A DNA stretch of 64,000 nucleotides from Nitrosophilus alvini (GTDB taxonomy: Bacteria > Campylobacterota > Campylobacteria > Campylobacterales > Nitratiruptoraceae). A program made the position numbers and the translations under genes. Of the stretch, positions 18,246-27,728 are shown one piece after another. The notes under the pieces are model-generated. The model made no database searches, was not told where the DNA came from, and saw nothing but the letters and a program-made list of their open reading frames with translations. Each line of letters begins with the position of its first letter. The first letter of the stretch is position 1. The stretch is taken from positions 746,501-810,500 of the forward strand of contig NZ_AP022847.1 in the NCBI RefSeq assembly GCF_015100395.1, in the 5' to 3' direction.

Positions 18246-20846
18246 ATGGACTGGGTGACAAGATTCAGGAAGCTCCTGGGCGCTGCGATTGGGGTCTGTC
18301 TGGTGACGACACTTTCGACGGCGAGCAGCGAGCTTGAAAAGATTATGAAAAAGAGGGGGCTGACACAGGAAGACCTGCTTGCTGCTGCAAAAACTTACAC
18401 ACCGAGCGGAAAACATGACAAATATATAGTTTTCAGTTCAGGTGGACAGTCAGGGCAGGTTATAGTCTATGGAGTGCCTTCTATGAGAATCCTGAAATAT
18501 ATCGGTGTTTTTACTCCTGAGCCTTGGCAGGGCTGGGGATATGACTCTGATACAAAAAAGATTCTCGAGCAGGGTTATTATCATGGAAAACCTATCACAT
18601 GGGGTGATACTCACCACCCGGCAATTTCCGAAACGGATGGAAAATATGACGGAAGATGGCTTTTTATCAATGATAAAGCAAATCCTAGAATCGCGGTTAT
18701 AGACCTTCATGACTTCGTAACAAAGCAGATAGTCGTTAATCCCGTTTTCAAATCCGATCACGGTGGAGCTTTTGTTACGCCTAATACGGAATATGTTATA
18801 GAAGCGTGCCAGTATGCTGCGCCTTTTGATAACAACTATCATCCTATCGAAGAGTATGCGGATGTATATAGAGGCGGAGTCACAATGTGGAAATTTGACA
18901 GGAAAAAGGGAAGAATTGTTCCGGAAAAATCCTTTACAATTGAAATGCCGCCTTATATGCAGGACCTTAGTGACGCCGGAAAAAATATGAGCTACGGATG
19001 GGCTTTTACAAACTCTTTCAACTCTGAGATGTATACAGGTGGTATTCAAAAAGGTCTTCCTCCTTTTGAAGCCGGTATGAGTAGAAATGATACAGACTAT
19101 CTTCATGTATATAACTGGAAAAAACTTGCAGAACTTGCTAAAGATCCTAAAAATGTAAAAATCATTAACGGACATAAGGTAATACCTATAGAGGTAGCCG
19201 TAAAGCATGATGCACTTTTCCTCATTCCTGAGCCAAAATCTCCACACGGTGTAGATGTTGATCCAACAGGTCAGTATATTGTTGTTTGCGGTAAACTCGA
19301 TACTCATGCAACCGTTTATGACTTTAAAAAGATTATGAAACTAATCAAAAATAAAGAATATGTGGGAAAAGATCCTTTCGGTATTCCTATACTAGATCTA
19401 AAAAAATCTATACACGGTCAGGTTGAACTAGGACTTGGACCTTTGCATAGCCAGTTCAGCCCTGTAGATGGAGAGATATATACCTCTTTGTATGTGGATT
19501 CTCAGGTTGTCAAGTGGAACTTTAAAACTTTGAAAGTTATTGATAAGATCAATGTTAACTATAACATAGGTCACCTATGTGGTATGGAAGGAAAAACTGC
19601 CGATCCTCAGGGTGAATATATCATAGCATTGAACAAACTGGCTATAGATAGATTCAACAACATCGGACCTCTGCATCCGCAAAACCACCAGTTGATTGAT
19701 ATAAGCGGCAAGAAGATGCAGCTTCTATACGATATGCCTTTGCCACTTGGTGAACCGCATCAGGCTGTTGCTATAAGAGCGAGCAAACTTCATCCGGAAG
19801 TCAGGTATCCGATGGGAACAAATCCATTTACCGGTGAACCGCATGAAGGAAAAACTCTTGCAGGACAAGAGAGGATAGAGAGAAAAGGAAACCATGTTTA
19901 TGTTTATGCAACTATGGTTAGAAGCCATATCAATCCTGAACATATTACAGTTAACAAAGGCGATAAAGTAACGATTTTCTTGACAAACCTTGAGCGTGCG
20001 GAAGATGAAACACACGGATTTACTGTAGACTGGTACAATGTTCATGCTTCTTTGGAGCCTGGTAAAACAGCAAGAATAGATTTTGTTGCTGACAGAGAAG
20101 GTGTATTCCCGTATTACTGTACAGAATTCTGTTCAGCCCTTCACCTGGAGATGATGGGATACCTATTAGTAAAAGATCCTAAGAAAAAATATGTCTCTGC
20201 TCAAAAAGTAAAACTCAAAAAAATGAGCAAAGAAGAGCTCATGAAAGAGTATAAGAAAATTGTTGCAACAAACAAAGCGACTGACGAAGTTATCCAAAGC
20301 GTTGTGAAGTTCCTAAAAGAACACCATTATGAGAAGTATCCGCTTGTAAAACAGCTTGTAGTTGATGCTCTCGATCAATACGGAAAAATTCCAGAGCAGA
20401 AAAAGAAAGCTGACGAAGCGTTTAAAAAAGGAGATATTGAAAAAGCGATTCTCTTTGAAAATATGATTTGGCAATACATGGTTAAAACTGCGGATATGGG
20501 TATTAGAGCGAAAGATCTTCTTGTTAGAAAAATTGCTACTCCTATGAGTGAAGCAGCAAAAAGAGGTGAAGTAGCATTTAAAGAAGGCGGATGTAACGGA
20601 TGTCACGTTATAGGAAAAGTAAGCTCCGGTCCTGACCTTACAGGGGTACTTTCAAGACATGAAAACGGAGAAAAATGGGTATTTGAATTTATCAAAAATC
20701 CTGAAAAATTCTATAACGATCCGTATGTAAAAGCTATGATAGACTACTTCAATCTCAAAATGCCTAATCAAAATATGAGCGACCAGGAGATAAAAGATAT
20801 AATCGAATATCTCAAATGGGTCGATGAGAACGCAAATCTCTTCTAA
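18246..20846 (+). CDS. nosZ: Nitrous oxide reductase, clade II with C-terminal cytochrome c (cNosZ)
   Basis: Periplasmic copper enzyme (866 aa) reducing N2O to N2. It has a Sec-type signal rather than Tat (RFRKLLGAAIGVCLVTTLSTASS), a clade II trait. The CuZ propeller includes HHPAISE and DHGGAFVTPNTEY. The cupredoxin CuA domain, about residues 555-655, has the ligands FPYYCTEFCSALHLEMMG. A mono-heme domain follows (CNGCH at about 783). The start at 18246 follows AAAGGAG at 5 bases; the TTG at 18231 would include that site. Confidence 0.96.
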   Translation: MDWVTRFRKLLGAAIGVCLVTTLSTASSELEKIMKKRGLTQEDLLAAAKTYTPSGKHDKYIVFSSGGQSGQVIVYGVPSMRILKYIGVFTPEPWQGWGYDSDTKKILEQGYYHGKPITWGDTHHPAISETDGKYDGRWLFINDKANPRIAVIDLHDFVTKQIVVNPVFKSDHGGAFVTPNTEYVIEACQYAAPFDNNYHPIEEYADVYRGGVTMWKFDRKKGRIVPEKSFTIEMPPYMQDLSDAGKNMSYGWAFTNSFNSEMYTGGIQKGLPPFEAGMSRNDTDYLHVYNWKKLAELAKDPKNVKIINGHKVIPIEVAVKHDALFLIPEPKSPHGVDVDPTGQYIVVCGKLDTHATVYDFKKIMKLIKNKEYVGKDPFGIPILDLKKSIHGQVELGLGPLHSQFSPVDGEIYTSLYVDSQVVKWNFKTLKVIDKINVNYNIGHLCGMEGKTADPQGEYIIALNKLAIDRFNNIGPLHPQNHQLIDISGKKMQLLYDMPLPLGEPHQAVAIRASKLHPEVRYPMGTNPFTGEPHEGKTLAGQERIERKGNHVYVYATMVRSHINPEHITVNKGDKVTIFLTNLERAEDETHGFTVDWYNVHASLEPGKTARIDFVADREGVFPYYCTEFCSALHLEMMGYLLVKDPKKKYVSAQKVKLKKMSKEELMKEYKKIVATNKATDEVIQSVVKFLKEHHYEKYPLVKQLVVDALDQYGKIPEQKKKADEAFKKGDIEKAILFENMIWQYMVKTADMGIRAKDLLVRKIATPMSEAAKRGEVAFKEGGCNGCHVIGKVSSGPDLTGVLSRHENGEKWVFEFIKNPEKFYNDPYVKAMIDYFNLKMPNQNMSDQEIKDIIEYLKWVDENANLF

Positions 20847-20871
20847 AAAAGCGGGGGAATTCCCCGCTTTT
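20847..20871 (+). terminator. Rho-independent terminator after nosZ
   Basis: A 10-bp perfect stem, AAAAGCGGGG / CCCCGCTTTT, with a 5-base loop begins directly after the nosZ stop. It separates nosZ from the nosB operon, which has its own promoter. Confidence 0.8.
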
Positions 20872-20958
20872 AACTTCAAATTTCCATCATATATTTTTAT
20901 CAAGCTCATAAATTATTTATATTAATATTAGAAAAACGAATGATTTTGATAAAAATAT

Positions 20959-21000
20959 TTGATTTATATCAACCCTGTTTTATGTAAATGATTGTAAAAT
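20959..21000 (+). promoter_or_regulatory. FNR/DNR-type box and promoter of the nosB operon
   Basis: A perfect consensus box TTGAT-TTAT-ATCAA lies at 20959-20972 and TAAAAT (-10) at 20995-21000. The predicted transcript start near 21007 lies after the earliest possible nosB codon at 20988 and therefore supports the ATG at 21033. Confidence 0.8.
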
Positions 21001-21032
21001 ACAAAATAATTCAATACCAAAAAGGAACAATT

Positions 21033-21821
21033 ATGAGCAGTTCAAAAATCAAATATAAGATTTTTGCGGGCATTGCACTTGGTATTTTACTTTTTTGGTT
21101 TACTATACCGGCTGTTTTAACCCATGACATTCCGGATCTGGTAAGAGAAGGCAAAGCGGATAAAATTCCTGAAATTGCCTATAAAGTGTGGAATTTTTAC
21201 CAAAAAGGAAGATATGTAAGTCCCAATACCCCAAAAGATGCAGTGGGTGATCTGAAGAAAATGATAGAAGAAAATGCTGAAATAGGAGCAGCAACTGCAC
21301 CTATATGGTACGTCTCTCTTGAGGCTCCCAACTACCCAAAAGATGCCTTTCCGGAAGGGATTCCGGTCTATTATCATTTTGACGGTTTCAGCGGCGATAT
21401 ACATGAGATGAATACGATAAACCACTTTATCGGTATGGATCCTATGGAGAGAGGTGCACCTTATCTTAGAGCCATAGCGCCTTATGTATTGGTATTGCTT
21501 TCGTTCGCTTATGTTCTTTTTATTTTGTATGACTGGAAAATACTTAATTTTATAATGTATATAGCAGTTTTGTTACCGGTGATTTTTCTGGGATTTTATG
21601 CTTACTGGCTCTATTGGTTCGGCCATCATATGCACGACTGGGGAGCATTCAAGATAAAACCGTTTATGCCGACGGTTTTCGGTGACGGAAAAGTTGCACA
21701 GTTTACTACGCACTCCTATCCGACTATAGGTTTTTGGCTTTTGATAGCTATAAGTGTTTTGACACTATTGGCAATAGTTTCAAAAAATAAAGCTCTTAGA
21801 CAAAAAGGCAAGGAACAGTAA
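21033..21821 (+). CDS. nosB: Polytopic membrane protein NosB
   Basis: A 262-residue membrane protein typical of clade II nos clusters, placed directly after nosZ; its molecular role is unresolved. One N-terminal transmembrane helix is followed by a periplasmic domain of about 110 residues (YVSPNTPKDAVGDLKKM) and three more helices with conserved histidines (WFGHHMHDWGAF). The start was chosen for the AAAAGGAAC site upstream and the promoter position. Its stop overlaps the nosD start as TAATG. Confidence 0.85.
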   Translation: MSSSKIKYKIFAGIALGILLFWFTIPAVLTHDIPDLVREGKADKIPEIAYKVWNFYQKGRYVSPNTPKDAVGDLKKMIEENAEIGAATAPIWYVSLEAPNYPKDAFPEGIPVYYHFDGFSGDIHEMNTINHFIGMDPMERGAPYLRAIAPYVLVLLSFAYVLFILYDWKILNFIMYIAVLLPVIFLGFYAYWLYWFGHHMHDWGAFKIKPFMPTVFGDGKVAQFTTHSYPTIGFWLLIAISVLTLLAIVSKNKALRQKGKEQ

Positions 21822-23044
21822 TGAAAAAAATCCTGGTGCTTTTTATGTCGGCTTCCTGTATTCTTTTTGGAAAAAATCTGCTTCAGGAAGCTATTGACAA
21901 AGCTGCACCAGGCTCTTTACTTGAACTTCCGGAAGGCGAATATCACGGCAATATCATAATAACAAAACCTCTTATTATAGATGGTAAAAACAAAAAAGCT
22001 TTTATTATCGGAGAAGGTAAAGGTACGGTAGTAAAAGTAAGAAGCTCAAACGTTATTCTAAAAAATCTTACTATCAAAAACAGCGGTACAAGGCATGAAG
22101 ATGTTGATGCTGGCGTATCTATCAAAGATTCTGATTTTTGTGAAATATTGAACTGCGATATTGAAGATACACTTTTTGGCATAGATTTACAAAATGTTCA
22201 CAACTCTAAAATTATCGGTAATAAGATCAGTTCAAAACCTTTCTCTTTGGGGCTTAGAGGAGATGGGATCAGAGTCTGGTATAGCAATGACAATATATTT
22301 AGAAAGAATTCTCTTGTCAATTCAAGGGATTTTGTTGTTTGGTATTCGCATGGAAATATTATAGAAGAAAACTACGGGGAAAACTGCAGATATTCTCTGC
22401 ATCTTATGTATGCGGGGAAAAATATAATAAAAAACAACTACTATGTGCATAACAGTGTGGGTATTTTTTTTATGTATTCACAGGATAGTGAAGCCGTTGG
22501 AAATACGATTAAAAATTCCCTTGGAAATACGGGAGTGGGGATAGGTCTGAAAGACGTCTCAAATTTTATAATTAAAAACAATACGGTTATATACTGTGCA
22601 AGAGGTTTTTATATCGACAGGTCTCCTTATCAGCCCGATATGAACAATACTATAGAAAAAAACAATATTTTATATAACAGCGAAGGTATACATTTTCACT
22701 CAATGAGTGTGGGAAATATAATAACGGATAATATTTTTAAAGGTAATATTGAAAATGTTATAAACGATACAAAAGAGGTAAAGATTTCACAAAATATATG
22801 GGATAGAAACTTTTGGGATGATTATGAGGGCTTTGACAAGAATCGAGATGGTTTTGGCGATACTCCGTATAATCTTTACTATTATGCTGATAAGATGTGG
22901 CTGTTCAATCCCAATGTAAAGTTTTTTTACGGCTCACCGGTTATATCGATACTCAATTTTCTTGCCAAACTTGCTCCTTTCTCGGAGCCTGTTTTACTTT
23001 TGACGGATAAGCATCCCAGAATGAAGGGGGAGATATATGACTAA
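21821..23044 (+). CDS. nosD: Periplasmic copper-maturation protein NosD
   Basis: A 407-residue exported protein with a signal peptide and a right-handed parallel beta-helix of repeated Asn-rich turns (for example KNIIKNNYYVHNSVG, EKNNILYNSEGIHF). NosD works with NosF and NosY to assemble the CuZ centre of NosZ. It overlaps nosG by 8 bases. Confidence 0.93.
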   Translation: MKKILVLFMSASCILFGKNLLQEAIDKAAPGSLLELPEGEYHGNIIITKPLIIDGKNKKAFIIGEGKGTVVKVRSSNVILKNLTIKNSGTRHEDVDAGVSIKDSDFCEILNCDIEDTLFGIDLQNVHNSKIIGNKISSKPFSLGLRGDGIRVWYSNDNIFRKNSLVNSRDFVVWYSHGNIIEENYGENCRYSLHLMYAGKNIIKNNYYVHNSVGIFFMYSQDSEAVGNTIKNSLGNTGVGIGLKDVSNFIIKNNTVIYCARGFYIDRSPYQPDMNNTIEKNNILYNSEGIHFHSMSVGNIITDNIFKGNIENVINDTKEVKISQNIWDRNFWDDYEGFDKNRDGFGDTPYNLYYYADKMWLFNPNVKFFYGSPVISILNFLAKLAPFSEPVLLLTDKHPRMKGEIYD

Positions 23045-23819
23045 TGAGGATAAAAAGAGACGTGATTTTATAAAAAAAATGGCGGGACTCGGAGTTTTGG
23101 GACTTGCTGCTGCCGCTGGTATAATAGGCGGCAGATACCTCAAAACAGATAAGCTTCGTCTAAGACCTCCAGGTGCAGTTGATGAAGATGATTTTTTGGC
23201 GCTTTGTATAAAATGTGGACAGTGTCTGCAGGTATGTCCTTATGATTCTATAATACTTGAAGATTTGGAAGGGGGTGCCGGAGTTGGTACCGCATATATA
23301 GAACCTAGAGAGAGAGGATGCTATCTTTGCGAAGCATTCCCGTGCATACTCGCTTGTCCTAGCGGTGCTTTGGATCATGAGAAAGCGGAGATAAAGTATG
23401 TTCATATGGGCATGGCTGTGATAGCTGATGAGAGTGCATGTTTGGCTCTATATAACAAACCGGTCCCTGACAGTGCGATAGATAGAATATACGAGCATAC
23501 AAAGGTATTGACAGATGAGGAAAGAGAGACAAAAAAGATAGAGGATATTCCAAATCCTTCTGAAAAAAGAGAACTTCAGGTAGAACTGCTTAAAAAACTA
23601 GAGAAGTTTAGAGGTAAACAGTGTACTATCTGTGCTGATTTGTGTCCTTATCACCCGGATCCGACTTTAGCAATAGGCATGGTGGCCAAAAACGGTGGAT
23701 ATATACCTGAAATAAGGGAAGCTTGTGTGGGTTGTGGAGCATGTGTGGAACTTTGTCCGACAGATGTGCTCAAAATTATCCCAAGAGCCACATATCAAGA
23801 AATCTATAAAAAGGCTTAA
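23037..23819 (+). CDS. nosG: NapG-type ferredoxin NosG
   Basis: A 260-residue iron-sulfur protein paralogous to NapG, with a Tat-like start (KKRRDFIKKMAGLG) and four cysteine clusters (CIKCGQCLQVCP, CYLCEAFPC, CTICADLCP, CVGCGACVELCP). In Wolinella-type nos clusters NosG with NosH is proposed to carry electrons from menaquinol towards NosZ via NosC1/C2. The role is by homology. Confidence 0.9.
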   Translation: MTNEDKKRRDFIKKMAGLGVLGLAAAAGIIGGRYLKTDKLRLRPPGAVDEDDFLALCIKCGQCLQVCPYDSIILEDLEGGAGVGTAYIEPRERGCYLCEAFPCILACPSGALDHEKAEIKYVHMGMAVIADESACLALYNKPVPDSAIDRIYEHTKVLTDEERETKKIEDIPNPSEKRELQVELLKKLEKFRGKQCTICADLCPYHPDPTLAIGMVAKNGGYIPEIREACVGCGACVELCPTDVLKIIPRATYQEIYKKA

Positions 23820-23821
23820 AA

Positions 23822-24373
23822 ATGAGAAAGAGAATAAGCATAGCAGTCGTATTGTCTTTAGTGATCTTCTCTGTTTCCGGATGTGAACAGAAAGATAATA
23901 AAGAAAGTAAAGCAAAAGAGCCGGTCAAAGAGATAAAAATAACCGAAGGCGTTTTGAAACCTGGTCAGGAAAAAGAGAAAAAGTCTCTTGATAAAGGAGA
24001 ATTTTACTACTCTTACAGTAAAGCGCAAGAGGAGAGAGAAGAGGAGATGCCAAGGAGTGAAATCGATGCTTATAAAAACATCCGTTCGCCCTATGAAAAA
24101 GTTCAGATATCTTTGATGGCAAAAAAACTTAGTAAAGATTTTCTTGTCAAATGCTCTCCATGCCATGATGACTATGCAAACGGTATTATAGGACCATCTT
24201 TGCTTGATAAAGATGGGGATTATATCTATAAAAGACTTACACAGTATAAAACGAAAGAGAAAGCAAATGTGTTGATGAAAGATTTGGTTGCTCAGATGGA
24301 TGAAAAAGAGCTCAAATCTTTGGCTAACGAGATTTCAGAATTCAATAAAAAAATCAGAGAATTAAGGAATTAG
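23822..24373 (+). CDS. nosC1: Mono-heme cytochrome c lipoprotein NosC1
   Basis: A 183-residue predicted lipoprotein: the signal ends SVSGC with Cys at residue 21. A charged linker of about 70 residues leads to one heme motif, CSPCHDDY (about residue 111), and GIIGPSLL. It probably relays electrons to the cytochrome domain of NosZ. It is close kin to the next gene, sharing the GIIGP-L segment after the heme. Confidence 0.85.
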   Translation: MRKRISIAVVLSLVIFSVSGCEQKDNKESKAKEPVKEIKITEGVLKPGQEKEKKSLDKGEFYYSYSKAQEEREEEMPRSEIDAYKNIRSPYEKVQISLMAKKLSKDFLVKCSPCHDDYANGIIGPSLLDKDGDYIYKRLTQYKTKEKANVLMKDLVAQMDEKELKSLANEISEFNKKIRELRN

Positions 24374-24375
24374 CA

Positions 24376-24882
24376 ATGATAAAACATATAATTGCTGGGG
24401 TGGCAGGTCTGCTTAGTATCGCTGCTATAGCGTATATGGCCTATCTTGATATTGAGTGTAGAAAGTTTGAACATATTAAAGAGATTATAGAAAAGTCTAA
24501 GATGGAAGTGCCTGTTTCAAAACAGCATGTACAGCCGGTTGCGAAAGAGCCGGTTGCTCAGGTAGAAGAAAAGCAGGAAGATGAAACTCAAAAGCAGTTA
24601 AAGGCTCTAAAAGAAAAAGCAGGTAATATCGCTGTTATAAAAGTAAGCCCCCTTTATAAAAAGAAGTGTGCTTCTTGTCACGGTGTAACCGGTGAAGGGA
24701 TAATCGGTCCCAAACTTCTGGGTAAAAGCAAAGAAGAGTTATATTCAGCGCTTATAGATTTTAAGAGCGGTAAAAGAAAGAATTATGTTATGTACGGTCT
24801 TTTGAGTCAGCTGGATGAAGAGCAGTTAGAACAGCTTGCTGAAGAGATTTCTTCTTTCGAAGAAAAGTTAAGAAACAGATGA
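24376..24882 (+). CDS. nosC2: Mono-heme cytochrome c NosC2
   Basis: A 168-residue protein with an N-terminal membrane anchor or signal helix (about residues 4-22), a charged linker, and one heme motif CASCHGVTGEGIIGPKL (from about residue 98). It is a tandem paralogue of NosC1, and the two lie 2 bases apart. The proposed role is electron transfer to NosZ. Confidence 0.85.
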   Translation: MIKHIIAGVAGLLSIAAIAYMAYLDIECRKFEHIKEIIEKSKMEVPVSKQHVQPVAKEPVAQVEEKQEDETQKQLKALKEKAGNIAVIKVSPLYKKKCASCHGVTGEGIIGPKLLGKSKEELYSALIDFKSGKRKNYVMYGLLSQLDEEQLEQLAEEISSFEEKLRNR

Positions 24883-24904
24883 TGTGTTTTTAAAAGGAGG
24901 GGGA

Positions 24905-25816
24905 ATGGATAGATACAACTGGAGTGTAAAAGAACTGGTAAACGCTCCGCTTTTATCGACACTTTATTATAAAACGAAAGAGGGAAAAATCAGACCTTCA
25001 TACAGAGCAGTTAGATGGTTTGTGGTATTTTTGATAAATCTTGCTTTTTTTCTTTCTTATTATCTTGATATACAGTTTCTTGAAGGAACGCTTAGCGGTT
25101 CAAGACTGCTGGGATTTCATCTGATCGATCCATTTGTAGCCCTTGAGATTTTAGCAGCGGAACATCATATACATACAAACATAATTATAGGAACATTGAC
25201 AATTGTATTCTTCTATTTTTTTGCGGGAGGAAAATCTTTTTGTGCCTGGGTCTGTCCATATGGGCTAATAAGCGAAATAGGAGAGAGAATCCATCAGATA
25301 CTGGTAAACAGACATATAATAAAAGAGAGAAAATTTGATCCAAGGGTAAGATATATTTTCTGGGCTATTTTTCTTGTTATGGCGGCAGTAGACGGATATC
25401 TGGTATTTGAAGTTATAAATCCCGTAGGGATTCTCAGCAGATTTTTTGTATACGGCTGGAGCTTGGCAATAATCTGGGTATTTGTTATACTTTTGTTTGA
25501 GATTTTTTTCTCACGAAGAGGCTGGTGCAAGTATGTTTGTCCGGTAGGAACAACATATAATTTTATCGGCTGGACAAGTGCTACAAAAGTTCAGTGGGAT
25601 ATGGACAAATGTGACCACTGTATGGCTTGTTTTGCGGTCTGTCCAGAAGACCATGTTCTTGAGTTTGCAAAAGCCAAATATGATGAAGATAGAAAAAAGA
25701 AGGGTATTACAAAAGAGTTTGTAAAAAACGGTGACTGTACTCTTTGTGCTAGATGTTTTGATGTTTGCCATACGGATGCATATAATTTTGAATTTAGGTT
25801 GAAAAATTTGATATGA
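24905..25816 (+). CDS. nosH: NapH-type membrane quinol dehydrogenase NosH
   Basis: A 303-residue polytopic protein paralogous to NapH. It has about four transmembrane segments, two CxxxCP motifs (CAWVCPYG, CKYVCPVG) and two ferredoxin clusters (CDHCMACFAVCP, CTLCARCFDVC). The start at 24905 follows AAAAGGAGGGG; a GTG at 24884 lies before that site and is less likely. It overlaps nosF by 4 bases. Confidence 0.9.
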   Translation: MDRYNWSVKELVNAPLLSTLYYKTKEGKIRPSYRAVRWFVVFLINLAFFLSYYLDIQFLEGTLSGSRLLGFHLIDPFVALEILAAEHHIHTNIIIGTLTIVFFYFFAGGKSFCAWVCPYGLISEIGERIHQILVNRHIIKERKFDPRVRYIFWAIFLVMAAVDGYLVFEVINPVGILSRFFVYGWSLAIIWVFVILLFEIFFSRRGWCKYVCPVGTTYNFIGWTSATKVQWDMDKCDHCMACFAVCPEDHVLEFAKAKYDEDRKKKGITKEFVKNGDCTLCARCFDVCHTDAYNFEFRLKNLI

Positions 25817-26454
25817 GAGTAGAAATAAAAAATGTAACAAAAAAGTTTATGGGTGTAAAAGTACTTGACGATGTTACGCTTACTATAAAAAGTGGCGATA
25901 AAATCGCTATGATGGGGCCTAACGGAGCAGGTAAAACTACGCTTGTGCGTTCAATTCTGGGTTTTTACCATCTGGATGCCGGTTCTATAGAGATAGACGG
26001 ATACTCTCCAATCAAAGAGCGAACCAAGGTATTGGAAAAGATAAGTTTTATACCGCAATTGCCGCCTCCTATAAAGCTGAGTATTACCGAACTTGCAGAG
26101 TATGTTTCCAAGAGTTCAAAAGTTGATACTCAAACTATATATAAAGAGGCTGACAGGATGGAGCTTGATATCCATAAACATAAAAACAAGCCTTTTTTCA
26201 AGCTTTCAGGCGGTATGAAGCAAAAACTGCTTATTGCTATTGCTTTGGCAAAAAAGAGTGATCTACTTGTTTTTGATGAACCTACAGCAAACCTTGATCC
26301 GAAGGCCAGAGAAAAATTCTACTCTCTTTTGAGTGAAATTGATGATAACTGCAGTACTATATACATTACACACAGGTTAGAGGAAATAGAGGGTTTGGTA
26401 AATCGGAAAATCTATATGGATTTGGGAAAAGTTGTTGAAGATGAGAAAGTTTAG
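25813..26454 (+). CDS. nosF: ABC transporter ATPase NosF
   Basis: A 213-residue ABC ATPase powering NosDFY, which delivers copper or sulfur for CuZ assembly. Visible are Walker A GPNGAGKTT (about 35-43), signature LSGGMKQK, Walker B LLVFDEPTANLDP and the H-loop YITHR. It is shorter than many NosF proteins (about 300 aa) but all motifs are present. It overlaps nosL by 14 bases. Confidence 0.92.
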   Translation: MRVEIKNVTKKFMGVKVLDDVTLTIKSGDKIAMMGPNGAGKTTLVRSILGFYHLDAGSIEIDGYSPIKERTKVLEKISFIPQLPPPIKLSITELAEYVSKSSKVDTQTIYKEADRMELDIHKHKNKPFFKLSGGMKQKLLIAIALAKKSDLLVFDEPTANLDPKAREKFYSLLSEIDDNCSTIYITHRLEEIEGLVNRKIYMDLGKVVEDEKV

Positions 26455-26890
26455 TTCTTGGCTGTTTATCACAAGTTTGTTATTGATTGCCATAAGCGGG
26501 TGTGAGAAAAAGGATTTTACAAAAGAGCCGGCGATTGTTCACTGGGACAGAGATATGTGTGAACGCTGCAAAATGGCGGTTAGCGAGAGAAAATATGCGG
26601 CTCAGGTCGTAAATCCAAAAACCGGTAAAGCTTATAATTTTGATGATATAGGTTGTGTGATTCTTTGGTTTAAGGAAGAAAATATTCCATGGCAGAAAGA
26701 TGCAAAAATATGGGTAAAAGACTGTAAAAGCGGCGAGTGGATAGATGCAAAAAGTGCAAAGTATACTACAGACAATATAACACCTATGGGATATGGATTT
26801 GGTGCACATAAACCCGGAACTGAACCGAAAAACAAAGAGACAATCGATTTTGAAGAGATGAAAAAAAGAGTTTTAAAAATAGGCAGGTAA
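26441..26890 (+). CDS. nosL: Copper chaperone lipoprotein NosL
   Basis: A 149-residue lipoprotein (lipobox AISGC, Cys21) with the Cu(I)-binding CERCKM motif near residue 40 and the family stretches NFDDIGC and DAKSAKY. NosL hands copper to NosDFY for NosZ. The start is the ATG at 26441 inside the end of nosF. Upstream TTG codons are in frame but have no ribosome-binding site. The stop overlaps nosY as TAATG. Confidence 0.9.
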   Translation: MRKFSSWLFITSLLLIAISGCEKKDFTKEPAIVHWDRDMCERCKMAVSERKYAAQVVNPKTGKAYNFDDIGCVILWFKEENIPWQKDAKIWVKDCKSGEWIDAKSAKYTTDNITPMGYGFGAHKPGTEPKNKETIDFEEMKKRVLKIGR

Positions 26891-27717
26891 TGAAAAATCT
26901 ATTATTAATAGCAAAACTGGATATTAAAGAGTCAATGCGTTCAAAATGGTTTTTAGTCTATCTCCTCGTATTCGGAGGATTGATGGCTCTTTTTTTTGTA
27001 ACAGGGATTACAGACTCTGTTGTCATGGGTTTTACAGGTCTTAGCCGGCTTTTATTGGTGTATATGCAGGTTACTATAGTAATTTTACCTATTTTCATAC
27101 TTATAACTACGGTCAAATCCATATCGGGAGACAGAGAAAGCAGTATATTGGAATATATGCTGTCTTTTCCCGTATCTTTGAAAGACTACTACTGGGGTAA
27201 AATGGCAGGTAGGTTTACAATTGTCTTTTTACCTGTAATTTTGGCTCTTCTTCTTGGTATTGCCTGGGGTATATTCAAAGGAGGAGAACTTCCCTGGAAA
27301 ATGTTAATTTTATATACGGCACTTATATTTGCACTCTGTTTTGTTTTTCTGGGAATCGCTTTTTTTATATCGACTCTCGTAAAATCCCACGATGTAGCCT
27401 TGGGCGCTTCTTTTGTGGTATGGATAACACTGCTTGCTTTTATAGATATAGCGCTTATAGGGCTTATGCTTCAAAACAGGATTTCTGATGAGATTATTAT
27501 TTTTCTGGCTCTTTTAAATCCTATGGAAGTTTTCAGAGTGGGGGCGATATCTCTTTTTGACCCGGAACTTACGGTCATTGGTCCAGTTGCATACTATATA
27601 CTTGATACATTTGGTCATTCGTTGTTTATAGTGTTTTCTGTTGTTTATCCCATAGTTTTGGGCATGTTTTTTGCTGCTCTTGGGTATCTTTCATTCAAAA
27701 AAAGAGATCTGTTATAG
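26890..27717 (+). CDS. nosY: ABC transporter permease NosY
   Basis: A 275-residue protein with six predicted transmembrane helices and the ABC-2-type segment KSISGDRESSILEYMLSFPVSLKDYYWGK (given here as family signature region, residues about 77-105). It forms the membrane channel of the NosDFY complex. It is followed after 11 bases by a second nosL-type gene. Confidence 0.92.
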   Translation: MKNLLLIAKLDIKESMRSKWFLVYLLVFGGLMALFFVTGITDSVVMGFTGLSRLLLVYMQVTIVILPIFILITTVKSISGDRESSILEYMLSFPVSLKDYYWGKMAGRFTIVFLPVILALLLGIAWGIFKGGELPWKMLILYTALIFALCFVFLGIAFFISTLVKSHDVALGASFVVWITLLAFIDIALIGLMLQNRISDEIIIFLALLNPMEVFRVGAISLFDPELTVIGPVAYYILDTFGHSLFIVFSVVYPIVLGMFFAALGYLSFKKRDLL

Positions 27718-27728
27718 GAGGGCAAATA